In this document: positions 18,380 through 27,935 of the stretch, piece after piece | Layout: each line of letters opens with the position of its first letter | Numbering within the stretch: the stretch's first letter is position 1 | Assembly: GCF_963681195.1 (NCBI RefSeq) | Contig: NZ_OY808998.1 | Coordinates: 62,001 to 126,000 of the forward strand | Length of the DNA: 64,000 nt | Origin: Vibrio sp. 16 | GTDB lineage: Bacteria > Pseudomonadota > Gammaproteobacteria > Enterobacterales > Vibrionaceae | Direction of reading: 5' to 3' | The notes under the pieces: generated by a model | What the model was told of the DNA's origin: nothing | Seen by the model: only the letters and a program-made list of their open reading frames with translations | Databases searched by the model: none | Position numbers and translations under genes: made by a program

Positions 18380-19561
18380 ATGAATACGCTAAACCTATGC
18401 CCTCCATCTCCAGAATTCATAAACAAAAAGATAGAACATCACTTAGCGAAGCTCGTTGACTGCCATCAAAACGGTAAACATTTGGTGATGGGTGCCCAGC
18501 CCAACGATGACGATATTGTGCTGCAAAGCAATGATTATCTTGATCTCGCGAACCACCCCGAGATCATTCACCGTCACGCCGAAGCCATTCTCGAAAAACG
18601 GCACACATCCGTCATGTCTGGCGTGTTCCTGCAAAGTGAAGATAGAAAACCTGCGCTCGAGCGCAAACTGGCAGACTACACAGGATTTAGCTCCTGTTTA
18701 TTATCTCAATCCGGTTGGTCAGCAAACCTAGCCTTACTGCAAACCATCTGTGATAGCGAAACCCAGGTGTATATTGACTTCTTTGCCCACATGTCACTTT
18801 GGGAAGGGGCAAGAATTGCAGGGGCAAACATCCACCCGTTTATGCACAACAATGTCCGTCACTTACAAAAGCTGATTCGCCGCCACGGACCCGGTTTAGT
18901 CTTGATTGATTCGGTGTATAGCACAATAGGTACGGTTGCCCCTCTCATCGATATTGTCTTAATGTCGAAGGAGAATGGCTGCGCACTGGTTATAGACGAA
19001 TCCCATTCCCTTGGCACTCATGGCAAGCATGGTGAAGGTTTGCTCAAGAGCCTCAAACTCAGCCACCAAGTTGATTTTATGACCGCAAGTTTAGCGAAGA
19101 CGTTTGCCTATCGTGCGGGAGCGATTTGGTGCAACAATCGAGCAAATGAGTGCATTCCATTTGTTGGCTACCCAGCGGTATTTAGCTCAGCCATGTTGCC
19201 CTATGAAATTGAGAGACTCGACAAAACCTTAGAGATCATTCGCCAAAGTGACCACCAGCGTGAGCACTTGCGCAAAATCAGTCGTTACTTGAAACAACAA
19301 CTGACGCAAATTGGCGTAACGATTCGTAGCGAGTCACAAATCGTCACGCTTGAAACGGGTGATGAGAGAAACACAGAAAACGTACGAGATTTCCTAGAGA
19401 GTAAACACGTATTTGGCGCCGTTTTTTGTCAGCCAGCAACCACTCCTAACAAAAACATCATTCGTTTCTCATTAAACAGCAGCACCACACAACGACAACT
19501 GGACCAGATCATCGCTGCGGTTCAATCGGCCCGTCAGCAACCCAACCTATACATTCTCTAG
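18380..19561 (+). CDS. cqsA: CqsA, CAI-1 autoinducer synthase
   Basis: 393 residues from ATG 18380, preceded by AAAGGA; an upstream ATG at 18353 adds nine residues but has poorer context. It is a PLP-dependent alpha-oxoamine synthase-type enzyme that joins an acyl-CoA to an aminobutyrate or S-adenosylmethionine-derived unit to make CAI-1 type alpha-hydroxyketone signals. PLP lysine K240 lies in [13 protein letters not shown], and the PLP aspartate in [10 protein letters not shown]. It resembles V. cholerae CqsA throughout (for example [15 protein letters not shown] and the IRSESQI and [10 protein letters not shown] segments). It is convergent with cqsS. Acyl-chain preference cannot be fixed from sequence alone. 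Confidence 0.96.
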   Translation: MNTLNLCPPSPEFINKKIEHHLAKLVDCHQNGKHLVMGAQPNDDDIVLQSNDYLDLANHPEIIHRHAEAILEKRHTSVMSGVFLQSEDRKPALERKLADYTGFSSCLLSQSGWSANLALLQTICDSETQVYIDFFAHMSLWEGARIAGANIHPFMHNNVRHLQKLIRRHGPGLVLIDSVYSTIGTVAPLIDIVLMSKENGCALVIDESHSLGTHGKHGEGLLKSLKLSHQVDFMTASLAKTFAYRAGAIWCNNRANECIPFVGYPAVFSSAMLPYEIERLDKTLEIIRQSDHQREHLRKISRYLKQQLTQIGVTIRSESQIVTLETGDERNTENVRDFLESKHVFGAVFCQPATTPNKNIIRFSLNSSTTQRQLDQIIAAVQSARQQPNLYIL

Positions 19562-19571
19562 TCACGCCAAC

Positions 19572-19592
19572 GTGCCTTCCAAGTGAAGGCAC
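19572..19592. terminator. Hairpin between convergent cqsA and cqsS
   Basis: GTGCCTTC (19572-19579) and GAAGGCAC (19585-19592) form a perfect 8-base-pair stem with loop CAAGT, ending directly at the cqsS stop codon. It lacks a T-run on either side but occupies the whole gap between the two genes. Confidence 0.55.
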
Positions 19593-21662
19593 CTAAATCC
19601 AGTTGGCAATCTTGTCGAGCAGAACATCGGTGCCCGCGGGTTTGATGACATAGTCATTCATGCCCGCTTGTTGAATTTTATCGATGGCAAGCGCCGTTGA
19701 GTCTCCCGTGTGACCAAGAATTGGGACATTGGCATACTCACTGGCTGAATTTCGTATTGCATTGGCCGCCTCTAATCCATTAAGAGACGGCATTTCGATG
19801 TCCATAATCACCAAGTCTACAGGGCTTTGTTGAAGCTTTTCGATCACCTCATGACCATTTTGAGCTTGGATAACTTCAAACCCTTGCTGCTCCAACAAAA
19901 TCGACGTGTAAGCACGTAGAGATTGATTGTCGTCCGCAATAACGATGGTTTTCCCGTGGCAAACACGTTTCTTTGGAATAACACTGCGGCTCGGTTCGAG
20001 CTGTTCAAACAGAAGCTGATCAAGCACGCTATCGGGATCTTCCCTAAAGCGCTCTTTCTCAACTGGATAGATGGCCAGGTGACGTTCAATATTGTCGTGA
20101 TACGAGTGATCACTTTGGAATAAAGGTGCGATGCGACCTTCGGTAAAGTGCAGTTTTGCTTCAAGTTCATTCATTAAGCTTGGCGTTTTGAGCGCAATGT
20201 CGAAATCGATAAAAATGACATCAAATTCGAATTCATATTCTTGTTTTTTACTCGCCGCCTCAAGGCCCAAAGTGACAAATCGAAACCCTTGGTAAAACGC
20301 GTGTTCATTTAAAATGTTACTAAAGGTTCCTTGTTCGCCAATCAGCAGGATGGATTTTGACTTCATCAGATCGAGTTTGATCGACCCTACCGCATTAGAT
20401 TTATATTCTGGGAACGTGAGTGTGAATTGCGTCCATTCATCCAGTATCGAATCACACTCAATCATTCCACCAACCGCCACCATAACTTTGTGACAGAAAG
20501 GCAGGCCAAGCCCATAGCTGCCTGTCTTACCAAAGGTATAAAAATCCTTGAAAACGTGCTCGATAACATCGGGAGCAATACCGACACCGTTATCATGGAA
20601 AATCATCCGATTTTTATCATCACGGCGGGTGAGCGTAATTACAATTTTAAAATCATTGTCGGCTTGGTAGTAAAACGCATTTTTGAGCAGGTTGTAGAGT
20701 GCGTATTTGATTAAGGTATCACTACCGAAGAAGTCGAAATCTTGCTCGACAACCAGCTCCACCGCAGATTTGTCATGGCCGCTTTTGTAAGGGAAGCTCT
20801 CAAGCGCGTGTCGCGTGACCGTAGCAATGGAGTGTTTCCTAAAGGTAGACGTCGACACTCGATTCTCATCAATCGATGTTAACAGCAGATCGATAGCTTC
20901 ATTGCCGTTGCGAATCACTTCATCAGCGTCATCAAGAACCTCTCTGGCCATCGACAGTTCGTGCGTTGATATACTGATGCCACTTTGAGAGCCACTCTTA
21001 TCCGCTGGTAAAATGGAACTCAGCACTTCAATCGATGCCTTAAGCGCACTTAACGGGTTGCGCATTTCATGGGCAATGCCAGCGCCAAATGATTTGGCAA
21101 TCGACACCTTGCTTTCGTGCTCGGCTTGGTTTCGAAAATAGAACAAATTACCGAACACATAGGTAAACAGGAAAATAGGGATATATGGCCACACCACATC
21201 GTTCAGCGCCTGATTCATATCGGCACCATAAACAAGCACAATAGCGATGAAAATAGACACGCCCGCTTGAGCCAACACAATCCGCGTTTGATGCACGAGT
21301 AAAATATGCAGGAAAATGGACGACATAAATGACATCGCCCAGATTGTTGACCAGTCGTTTTTCAGCATCATGTAGAAGAAAAAAAACGGTAAACAGAGCG
21401 TGATGGCAACAAGGTAGTAATACGGCATATAGCGCCGATAGTGCTCAGGCAACTGATTACGAAACGCAATAACGGCGAACAGCAAAGAACAAAACGTTCT
21501 TAATGCCAAACTTTCGTATGGTTGCGGAAATAGATAGCTCCATACGTAGTAGTATGTAGGAAACCCTAGCAGCCCCATCCAACCGACTAAGGTAAGGTTA
21601 GGTTCTGCGTACTGGTATATTTTGTTGACCGTGTCTTGGATTGCTACGCGAAATGCGTCCAT
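19593..21662 (-). CDS. cqsS: CqsS, CAI-1 receptor hybrid histidine kinase
   Basis: 689 residues. About six to seven membrane helices fill residues 20-175, the CAI-1 binding part. The histidine box GAGIAHEMRNPLSALK has H198. The ATPase N and G boxes (FHDNGVGIAP, GSYGLGLPFCHK) follow, and the C-terminal receiver (about 570-689) has phospho-acceptor D621 in VIMDIEMP and lysine in VIKPAG. At low cell density such a hybrid kinase feeds phosphate through LuxU to LuxO and so activates the qrr genes. At the position of V. cholerae C170, which sets signal tail-length preference, this protein has F174 (GNLFYFRNQ), as recalled for V. harveyi CqsS. That suggests an 8-carbon-tail signal. Confidence 0.96.
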   Translation of the reverse strand: MDAFRVAIQDTVNKIYQYAEPNLTLVGWMGLLGFPTYYYVWSYLFPQPYESLALRTFCSLLFAVIAFRNQLPEHYRRYMPYYYLVAITLCLPFFFFYMMLKNDWSTIWAMSFMSSIFLHILLVHQTRIVLAQAGVSIFIAIVLVYGADMNQALNDVVWPYIPIFLFTYVFGNLFYFRNQAEHESKVSIAKSFGAGIAHEMRNPLSALKASIEVLSSILPADKSGSQSGISISTHELSMAREVLDDADEVIRNGNEAIDLLLTSIDENRVSTSTFRKHSIATVTRHALESFPYKSGHDKSAVELVVEQDFDFFGSDTLIKYALYNLLKNAFYYQADNDFKIVITLTRRDDKNRMIFHDNGVGIAPDVIEHVFKDFYTFGKTGSYGLGLPFCHKVMVAVGGMIECDSILDEWTQFTLTFPEYKSNAVGSIKLDLMKSKSILLIGEQGTFSNILNEHAFYQGFRFVTLGLEAASKKQEYEFEFDVIFIDFDIALKTPSLMNELEAKLHFTEGRIAPLFQSDHSYHDNIERHLAIYPVEKERFREDPDSVLDQLLFEQLEPSRSVIPKKRVCHGKTIVIADDNQSLRAYTSILLEQQGFEVIQAQNGHEVIEKLQQSPVDLVIMDIEMPSLNGLEAANAIRNSASEYANVPILGHTGDSTALAIDKIQQAGMNDYVIKPAGTDVLLDKIANWI

Positions 21663-21741
21663 TAATCACCTATCCGACTCGCTGACTATCTATATTGCTT
21701 TTATATTTATGGATTTATTCAATTAACAATTAGCACATATC

Positions 21742-21770
21742 TTGGGAGCCCTCCATATTTGAGCTCCCAA
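21742..21770. other. Inverted repeat after sbcC
   Basis: TTGGGAGC (21742-21749) and GCTCCCAA (21763-21770) are perfect arms around 13 bases, 8 bases beyond the sbcC stop. No T-run follows on the minus strand, so this is a possible but weak terminator. Confidence 0.45.
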
Positions 21771-21777
21771 TCTTCCG

Positions 21778-24700
21778 CTAAGATGACACGAGTTTGATGG
21801 AGCTACCAAGTTTGGTTGGTTCTACGTCAATACGCTGTGTCATTTGCTCCTTTAGTTCAGAGACGTGTGAGATAAGACCGATGGTTCTTCCCGATTGCTG
21901 AAGATCAACCAAGGTTTGAATGGCCAAATCAAGTGATTCTGGATCGAGACTGCCAAACCCTTCGTCAATGAACAAGGTATCAAGACGGATGCCGCCGCTG
22001 TAAGATTGAACCACATCCGAAAGGCCGAGTGCGAGAGAAAGCGCCGCCATGAATGACTCACCGCCAGAGAGCGTTGCCACATCTCGTGTTTTGCCTGTGT
22101 AGCCGTCTTCAACAATCAGATCCAAACCTCGTCCGGCTGCGCCTTTAAAACCTTCGGTCTTGCGTAATAGGATGTAGCGCCCTTTACTCATTAGACTCAA
22201 ACGCTGAGAAGCCTGAATCAGAACATCATCAAGCAATACGCCAAGCACAAAGCGGTGTAAGCTAACGCGACTGCCTGTTTTGCCACTCGCCACATCGTAA
22301 AGGGTTCCGAATACCTTGTACTCGTTTTCCAACTCGGCATTCTTTTGATGCAGCATTGAAATGTCTTCGCATACCTTGTTGACGCGCTCATAAGCAGAGC
22401 GAGTAATATCTAACTCAGCACGAGCTGTTTGATAACGCGATTCGACCTCAGCATGTTGCACATTCAGCGCCTCCATATCTGGTTCGGTTTGCTCTTTTAA
22501 GCTCTCGGTCAAGTTTTGTACTGTCTGCTCGAGTTTGATTTGCGTCTGTTGGTAGCCTTGTAGCTCCTCTTGCCATTGCTTCAACTGCTCATCGTGCACT
22601 TTTGCAGCAAGAAATGCCGCTTCATCAGAAAACTGACTCTTCTCCAGCGCCTGCTGCCAAGATTGAGCGTTACTGGTTAATGCCAACGTCACTTGTTGGC
22701 AGTGTTCGCTGAGCGTTTTCACCTGCCCTTCAAGTTCATAGTGCTGGTTGGACACGGCTTGGAACTGTTTCTGCGCAAGGTCGTGCGCATAGTTGATGCT
22801 GTCAATACGCTGTTTTAATTGAGCTAAAGCGTGGTCGACTACACTTGCCTCTTGGTACATTTTACCGATCTCTTTAGCTAGCACTGTCGATTGCTCTCGT
22901 AATCCAGTTAATTGTGCTTGCGTCGCAGACATCGTCTCTTTGAGCTCTGCAATCTTACGCTCACCATTGTCACTGCGCTGGATAAGCTCTGTAACAGTTC
23001 GCTCCAAGTTTGCTAAATCAAGCGATTCGATCTCTTTGAGCTTGCTCTGGTTAGATTTCAGTTCCTCTTCAAGCGCTATGTGGTCGGCTTGCGCTAGTGC
23101 TCCAAGTTCTGCCGCCGTCTCAGCGACTCGCTTTTCACTCGCAGCGATTAACGATTGCTGCTGCTCAAGGGAACTCATTGCCTGCTGTTGGGTATTCAGC
23201 GCTTGTCGCTCTTTGGCACGGGCTTGTTCGACTTGCTCTTTTGTAATCTCTTCGCCATCAAAGCGCGCTGGATTGGGGTGCTCCTCGCTGCCACACACAG
23301 GGCATGGCACCTTATCTTGAAGCTTTTGTGCCAATACCGCTGCTTGAGCACTATGCCAAGCCCAATCGAGCCTATCAGCCTGTTGTGTGGCTTCCAATAA
23401 GGCTTGATTCGCGTTCGCCAACTGAATTTCGAGCGGCGTAAGCTGTTTCTGCTGGCTAGAAAGCTCATTTTTGAGTTGAGCAAACTTTTGCAGATCCGAC
23501 ATCGAACGCTGTAAACGAACAATTGATGCTTCAACGGCAGGTCTCTCATGATGCTGTTGCCTTGCGAGCTCATATTTCGCCTTGCCCTCTTCTGCTTGTT
23601 GTTCGAGGCTTTGTTTGTGCGCGATGTACTGCGTTAACGTCTGCTGTTGCTCGGCGGCTAACGTTTCCAGTGATGTGCACTGAGCATCAACCCGCTGTTT
23701 TTCAGACAATTTGGATTTAATGGTTTGTAAAGTATAAAGCTCATCGTTGAGCGCTGGTACTGTCGCGACTTGCTCTGCTGCCAGTTTTTGCTGGGCAGCA
23801 GAATTCTCAACCTCTTTCTTAATTGAGGTCAGTTTCTCTTCCGCATTGGTGAGTTGATTTTCTGCCTGCTCAGACTGCAAAGCACTCTGCTTCCACTGGC
23901 TATGGGTAAAAGTTAAACCATTAGCGGCTATCGCCATATCGACAAGATGCTGCTTTTCTGTAAAGCGGTCTGCCGCAGCAACATGTTCAGCCAATGATTT
24001 AGAGGCCGCGCTTAGTTCACTAAAGCGCTGTTGAATAGTTTGAGCTTGCTGAAGCGTTTGTTTTTGCGCTTGAAGCTGCGCAGCCGCATCGTGCTCTTGA
24101 GTTGTCGCTTGTTCTAGCGCGGCTTTTAAATGGGTCAGTTGTTCTTCAAGCTCAGCTTCAGACTCGGCTTCCGCGACCTTTAGCGCGCCACGGATTTGAT
24201 GGTCAAAGTCGTTCTTCGCTTTGCTTATCGCACTGGCTTTATCTTTCAGCGAATACTCTATCCGCTTGTAAATATCGGTTTGGAATAGCTGGCCGAAGAT
24301 CTCTTCGCGATCTTTCGAGCTTGCGAGCAGTAATTCTCGAAATTTACCTTGCGGCAGTACCATTACCTGACGGAACTGGGTTTCGTTCAACCCCAGTAGG
24401 TCTGTAACTTCTGTTTTTACTTGCGCCGTTTTACTGGTGATTAGAACTTCTGGCTCACCCAGTTGATACAAAGACGCCGTGTGCTTTCGTGTGGTTGTCC
24501 CTTCACCGCGAGCTTTGGGCGCTTCTTGCTCGGGAGAACGTGTTACTCGGTAAGTCTTTCCTTGCAACGCAAAGTCTAATGTCACTTCAGTTGGCACTGA
24601 GAGCGGAGCAAGATCACTGCGCATTTGAATGCCTTGACGCTCATTTCCCGTCGTTTCGCCATACAACGCGAAGCAGATTGCATCAAGAATCGACGTTTTC

Positions 24701-24819
24701 CCCGATCCGGTTGGTCCGTTGATGAGAAACAGTGGATTTGATCCCAATTGAGTGAAGTCAATCTCTTGCTTTTGGGCAAACGGACCAAAAGCTTGTAGTA
24801 CGAGTTTAATTGGTTTCAT
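21778..24819 (-). CDS. sbcC: SbcC, SMC-like ATPase subunit of the SbcCD nuclease
   Basis: 1013 residues. Walker A GPTGSGKTSILDAI is at about 34-47, long glutamine/alanine-rich coiled coils fill about 180-860, and the zinc hook CPVC(GSEEHPNP) is at about residue 505. Near the C-terminus lie the ABC signature LSGGESF and Walker B LDTLFIDEGFGSLD. With SbcD it forms the bacterial Mre11-Rad50-like complex that opens DNA hairpins and blocked ends. It begins 7 bases after the sbcD stop on the same strand, so the two are one operon with sbcD first, as in E. coli. Nothing appears truncated. Confidence 0.95.
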   Translation of the reverse strand: MKPIKLVLQAFGPFAQKQEIDFTQLGSNPLFLINGPTGSGKTSILDAICFALYGETTGNERQGIQMRSDLAPLSVPTEVTLDFALQGKTYRVTRSPEQEAPKARGEGTTTRKHTASLYQLGEPEVLITSKTAQVKTEVTDLLGLNETQFRQVMVLPQGKFRELLLASSKDREEIFGQLFQTDIYKRIEYSLKDKASAISKAKNDFDHQIRGALKVAEAESEAELEEQLTHLKAALEQATTQEHDAAAQLQAQKQTLQQAQTIQQRFSELSAASKSLAEHVAAADRFTEKQHLVDMAIAANGLTFTHSQWKQSALQSEQAENQLTNAEEKLTSIKKEVENSAAQQKLAAEQVATVPALNDELYTLQTIKSKLSEKQRVDAQCTSLETLAAEQQQTLTQYIAHKQSLEQQAEEGKAKYELARQQHHERPAVEASIVRLQRSMSDLQKFAQLKNELSSQQKQLTPLEIQLANANQALLEATQQADRLDWAWHSAQAAVLAQKLQDKVPCPVCGSEEHPNPARFDGEEITKEQVEQARAKERQALNTQQQAMSSLEQQQSLIAASEKRVAETAAELGALAQADHIALEEELKSNQSKLKEIESLDLANLERTVTELIQRSDNGERKIAELKETMSATQAQLTGLREQSTVLAKEIGKMYQEASVVDHALAQLKQRIDSINYAHDLAQKQFQAVSNQHYELEGQVKTLSEHCQQVTLALTSNAQSWQQALEKSQFSDEAAFLAAKVHDEQLKQWQEELQGYQQTQIKLEQTVQNLTESLKEQTEPDMEALNVQHAEVESRYQTARAELDITRSAYERVNKVCEDISMLHQKNAELENEYKVFGTLYDVASGKTGSRVSLHRFVLGVLLDDVLIQASQRLSLMSKGRYILLRKTEGFKGAAGRGLDLIVEDGYTGKTRDVATLSGGESFMAALSLALGLSDVVQSYSGGIRLDTLFIDEGFGSLDPESLDLAIQTLVDLQQSGRTIGLISHVSELKEQMTQRIDVEPTKLGSSIKLVSS

Positions 24820-24826
24820 AGTGATC

Positions 24827-25957
24827 TTACTGCTTTGTCAGTTGTTTGATGATGCCAGACAGTGCGCTTTCTTGTTCATCACTGAGCGCTGAATCTTGTG
24901 CTTCTAAATAGAAATCGCGAAACATATCCATTTCACTTCTTGCCAATTTAGCTTTGGCCATCTGCTGTTCAACGCCTACTAACATGCCGGGTTTCTCAAG
25001 GTGCAATACATTTGGATACACCGCGCGTAGTTTGTCCATTGGATTTAGGATCGCGTGTTTATCAAGCAAGCGGACCAGTAGATAGTCATCAAACTTAGGA
25101 TCAGTTTGGCCAGCAGAGAGAAGTTCTTCCATTTCGCCTTCCAAGATACGCATCTCATGAGGCGCCGTTAGGTCAATGTGGGTCGACTGCTTGAAACCCG
25201 ACTCATCCAACTCAACCAACGTCATGCCTTTTCGTTGGTGCTGCTCCGAGAAGCTATATTTCATCAAGGAACCGGAATAGCGAATATACTCTTCACCCTT
25301 TTTCTGTGGCTGATGAAGATGCCCTAGTGCGACGTAATCAAATGAAGTGAAGTGCTCGTGACTGACGCGATCTGAACCACCAATGGACAAAGGACGTTCT
25401 GAGTCTGATTCAATGGCACCGTCTACAAAGCAGTGACTGATTAATACATTCTTGTGTGAAGGTTGAAATTGCTGGCAGATTTGCTGAGTGAGCAGTTGAT
25501 GAGCCTCATCGTGTGTCGACACCGACTGCTTAAAGTGGTGGCGAACTTGCTCTGGGTCGCTATATGGCATGCCGTAGAATGCAACGGGACCAATCTCTGA
25601 CTCAATAACAACCGGAGTTAGCATCTGCTCAAAGTCAGACAGAATGTGAAGCCCTGCACTTTTCATTCGGCCAGAGCCAAAACCGAGTCGCTGAGCACCG
25701 TCGTGGTTGCCCGGAATTAAGATGATTGGCAGGTTTAACTCACCACACACTTGGTTGACGAAGCGGTTCATGACTTCTATCGCGGCGGTTGGTGGTACTG
25801 AGCGATCGTAAATATCGCCCGCGACGACTAACGCATCAACGGGATTTTGCTTGATGTAATCGACGATTTGGTTAAGAACAACCACTTGATCGTCAAGTAA
25901 TGAAACGTTGTGGAATTGTCGACCTAAATGCCAATCTGAGGTGTGCAGAAACTTCAT
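24827..25957 (-). CDS. sbcD: SbcD, Mre11-like nuclease subunit
   Basis: 376 residues. The metallophosphoesterase motifs are all seen in the first 230 residues: TSDWHLGR (about 6-13), GDIYDR (about 47-52), GNHDG (about 83-87) and GHLHQP (about 215-220). The C-terminal part is the capping and SbcC-binding region. It supplies manganese-dependent exo- and endonuclease activity to SbcCD. It is the first gene of the sbcDC pair. A bidirectional terminator separates it from fabH upstream. Confidence 0.95.
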   Translation of the reverse strand: MKFLHTSDWHLGRQFHNVSLLDDQVVVLNQIVDYIKQNPVDALVVAGDIYDRSVPPTAAIEVMNRFVNQVCGELNLPIILIPGNHDGAQRLGFGSGRMKSAGLHILSDFEQMLTPVVIESEIGPVAFYGMPYSDPEQVRHHFKQSVSTHDEAHQLLTQQICQQFQPSHKNVLISHCFVDGAIESDSERPLSIGGSDRVSHEHFTSFDYVALGHLHQPQKKGEEYIRYSGSLMKYSFSEQHQRKGMTLVELDESGFKQSTHIDLTAPHEMRILEGEMEELLSAGQTDPKFDDYLLVRLLDKHAILNPMDKLRAVYPNVLHLEKPGMLVGVEQQMAKAKLARSEMDMFRDFYLEAQDSALSDEQESALSGIIKQLTKQ

Positions 25958-26044
25958 GAACGCCCTTTATCATTCTTATGATTTGCGCTCTATGATACTG
26001 TCTTCTTTACGGTTATGCCTCCGCTTTTTCTTTGCTAGTCGCGT

Positions 26045-26072
26045 AAAAAAGCCGCGAATGATACGCGGCTTT
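26045..26072 (-). terminator. Terminator after fabH
   Basis: AAAGCCGCG (26048-26056) pairs with CGCGGCTTT (26064-26072) around AATGATA. On the minus strand the hairpin is followed by TTTTTT, and it lies 18 bases beyond the fabH stop. Confidence 0.88.
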
Positions 26073-26090
26073 CCGTTTTGAGGCGTTGCT

Positions 26091-27176
26091 TTACTCTGCG
26101 CGGCTATGGCAAAACTCAATCGCCGTTTTAAGCAATTCAAGTGCGGTTTTATCGCAATCAGGCAATACCGCATCACTTTGTGCAATCGGCGTCACTCGGT
26201 CACCCCACTTAATGTGGCCTGCGCCCCAAGTGAGGCCCGCACCAAATGCGGCAAGTAGTAAATTGTCGCCCGGTTTAACAACGCCTTGCTCCAAAGATTC
26301 ACACAGTGCAATCGGAACCGTAGCAGCAGAGGTGTTGCCATACTTCTGGATATTGACGAAGGCTTTATCTTGGCTGATTCCAGACATATCACACAGTGTT
26401 TGAATAATGCGAATATTCGCTTGGTGTGGAATGACCACGTCAATGTCATCGGTGGCTAGCTGACTTCTCGACAGAACACTGTGAGCCGCTGCGCCCATGC
26501 CTTTAACGGCGCGTTTAAAAATCTCTTTGCCAACAAAGTTGAAGTCCCAATGTCCATTGTCTGCGGCAAAACGGTCCATTGATGTGCCAAATTTTGGTAC
26601 CGCAAGAATATCGCGTCCTGCCGAGTCACAACCGAGCTGTGCATGTTGCAAGCCGACTTGTTGCTCAGTGCGCGAAAGCACGACTGCACCAGCACCGTCA
26701 CCAAACAATACAGCGGTGTCACGCTTCGTCCAGTCAATGTAGAAAGAAAGACGCTCTGCACCGATCACGATTGCATGTTTGTAGTTGCCTGCTTGAATCA
26801 TACGCGTCGCCGTTTCCAAGCCGTACACGAAACCTGTACAAGCAGCGTTCAAATCAAACGCTGTGGTCGCTTTCATCCCAAGGTTTTGCGACACTTTCGA
26901 GGCAATGTTCGGAATCAGTGAATCAGGCGAGCAAGTCGCGACGATGAGCAAATCAACGTCATCGGCACTAATGCCAGCACAAGCCAGTGCATGTTTCGCG
27001 GCAACGGTCGCCATATCAGAGGTTTCGACGTGGCTAATACGGCGATTTTCGATCCCCGTTCTAGTTCGGATCCATTCATCTGAGGTATCGATAAATGTGC
27101 TTAGATCATCATTGGAGAGCGTAGCTGGAGGTAGGCACTTGCCCCAGCCAGTAATTTCTGCAAAAAAAGTTGTCAT
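26091..27176 (-). CDS. fabH: 3-oxoacyl-ACP synthase III (FabH-like)
   Basis: 361 residues from ATG 27176, which has AAGG 8 bases upstream; the longer frame adds 25 unlikely residues. The Cys-His-Asn triad of KAS III enzymes is visible in [17 protein letters not shown] and YGNTSAAT. It condenses an acyl-CoA with malonyl-ACP to start fatty acid (or related) chains. The protein is about 40 residues longer than E. coli FabH, mainly from a C-terminal extension after the usual end near GHIKWG. It stands alone, away from a fab cluster, so it is probably a second FabH-type enzyme with its own primer preference. Confidence 0.9.
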   Translation of the reverse strand: MTTFFAEITGWGKCLPPATLSNDDLSTFIDTSDEWIRTRTGIENRRISHVETSDMATVAAKHALACAGISADDVDLLIVATCSPDSLIPNIASKVSQNLGMKATTAFDLNAACTGFVYGLETATRMIQAGNYKHAIVIGAERLSFYIDWTKRDTAVLFGDGAGAVVLSRTEQQVGLQHAQLGCDSAGRDILAVPKFGTSMDRFAADNGHWDFNFVGKEIFKRAVKGMGAAAHSVLSRSQLATDDIDVVIPHQANIRIIQTLCDMSGISQDKAFVNIQKYGNTSAATVPIALCESLEQGVVKPGDNLLLAAFGAGLTWGAGHIKWGDRVTPIAQSDAVLPDCDKTALELLKTAIEFCHSRAE

Positions 27177-27302
27177 TCTGAGCCTTTTCGTTTTCTTATT
27201 TGAGTCACTCGACCTTTTCAGAGTATAACTAGCGTTGGTGGGTGGTGTCATCCTATTGAAACAACTAGTGTCACAGCAATTACAAATAGAAAGAGAAAAG
27301 TC

Positions 27303-27737
27303 ATGTCTACATTTAATACACGATGCCCGTCATGTTCAGGCGTCAATCGCGTTCCTACAGAGCGAGTGTCAGAGAGCCCAAACTGCGGTAAATGCCAAAC
27401 TTCATTGTTAGATGGCGCGCCAATTGAAGGGACCGAGCAAAATCTAGACGCGTTGCTTGAGTCAAAACAGCCAGTGGTGATCGATTTTTGGGCACCATGG
27501 TGTAACCCATGTGTTGGGTTTGCTCCTGTATTTTCTGATGTTGCCTCTGAACGAGCACAAAGTGTACGATTTGTAAAAGTCGATACCGAATCTCAGCAAA
27601 ATATCGCCGCTAAATATCAAATTAGAAGCATTCCAACCATTATGGTGTTTAAAGATGGGAAAAGAGTCGATATGATTAACGGCGCTCTTCCTAAAGGTCA
27701 ATTTGATCAATGGTTAAACCAAGCTCTACTGAAGTAG
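27303..27737 (+). CDS. trxC: Thioredoxin 2 (TrxC) with a WCNPC active site
   Basis: 144 residues. An N-terminal zinc ribbon with two CxxC pairs (CPSC and CGKC, about residues 8-34) precedes a thioredoxin fold, which is the TrxC arrangement. The active site reads WCNPC (about 66-70) instead of the usual WCGPC; the cis-proline region (RSIPTIMVF) is normal. TrxC reduces disulfides in the cytoplasm, often under oxidative stress. Changing the residues between the two cysteines normally shifts redox potential, so the asparagine is worth noting. The gene is divergent from fabH and ends at a strong terminator. Confidence 0.93.
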   Translation: MSTFNTRCPSCSGVNRVPTERVSESPNCGKCQTSLLDGAPIEGTEQNLDALLESKQPVVIDFWAPWCNPCVGFAPVFSDVASERAQSVRFVKVDTESQQNIAAKYQIRSIPTIMVFKDGKRVDMINGALPKGQFDQWLNQALLK

Positions 27738-27762
27738 CATACAGATTAAATTAGCAACCTAG

Positions 27763-27792
27763 AAAGCCGAAATGAGCAAAAATTTCGGCTTT
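27763..27792 (+). terminator. Terminator after trxC
   Basis: AAAGCCGAAA (27763-27772) and TTTCGGCTTT (27783-27792) form a perfect 10-base-pair stem followed by AATTATT. Confidence 0.85.
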
Positions 27793-27935
27793 AATTATTC
27801 ATTTTCTACACATAGATAACGATAAGCATCTTTTATCTTCTCGAACAATATTTATCGTTTTACCTCTCCCCCATTTAACCCCATAGTCGCGCCAAATTCT
27901 GATTATTTTCGCTCCATCAACCAGAGGTCACGACG

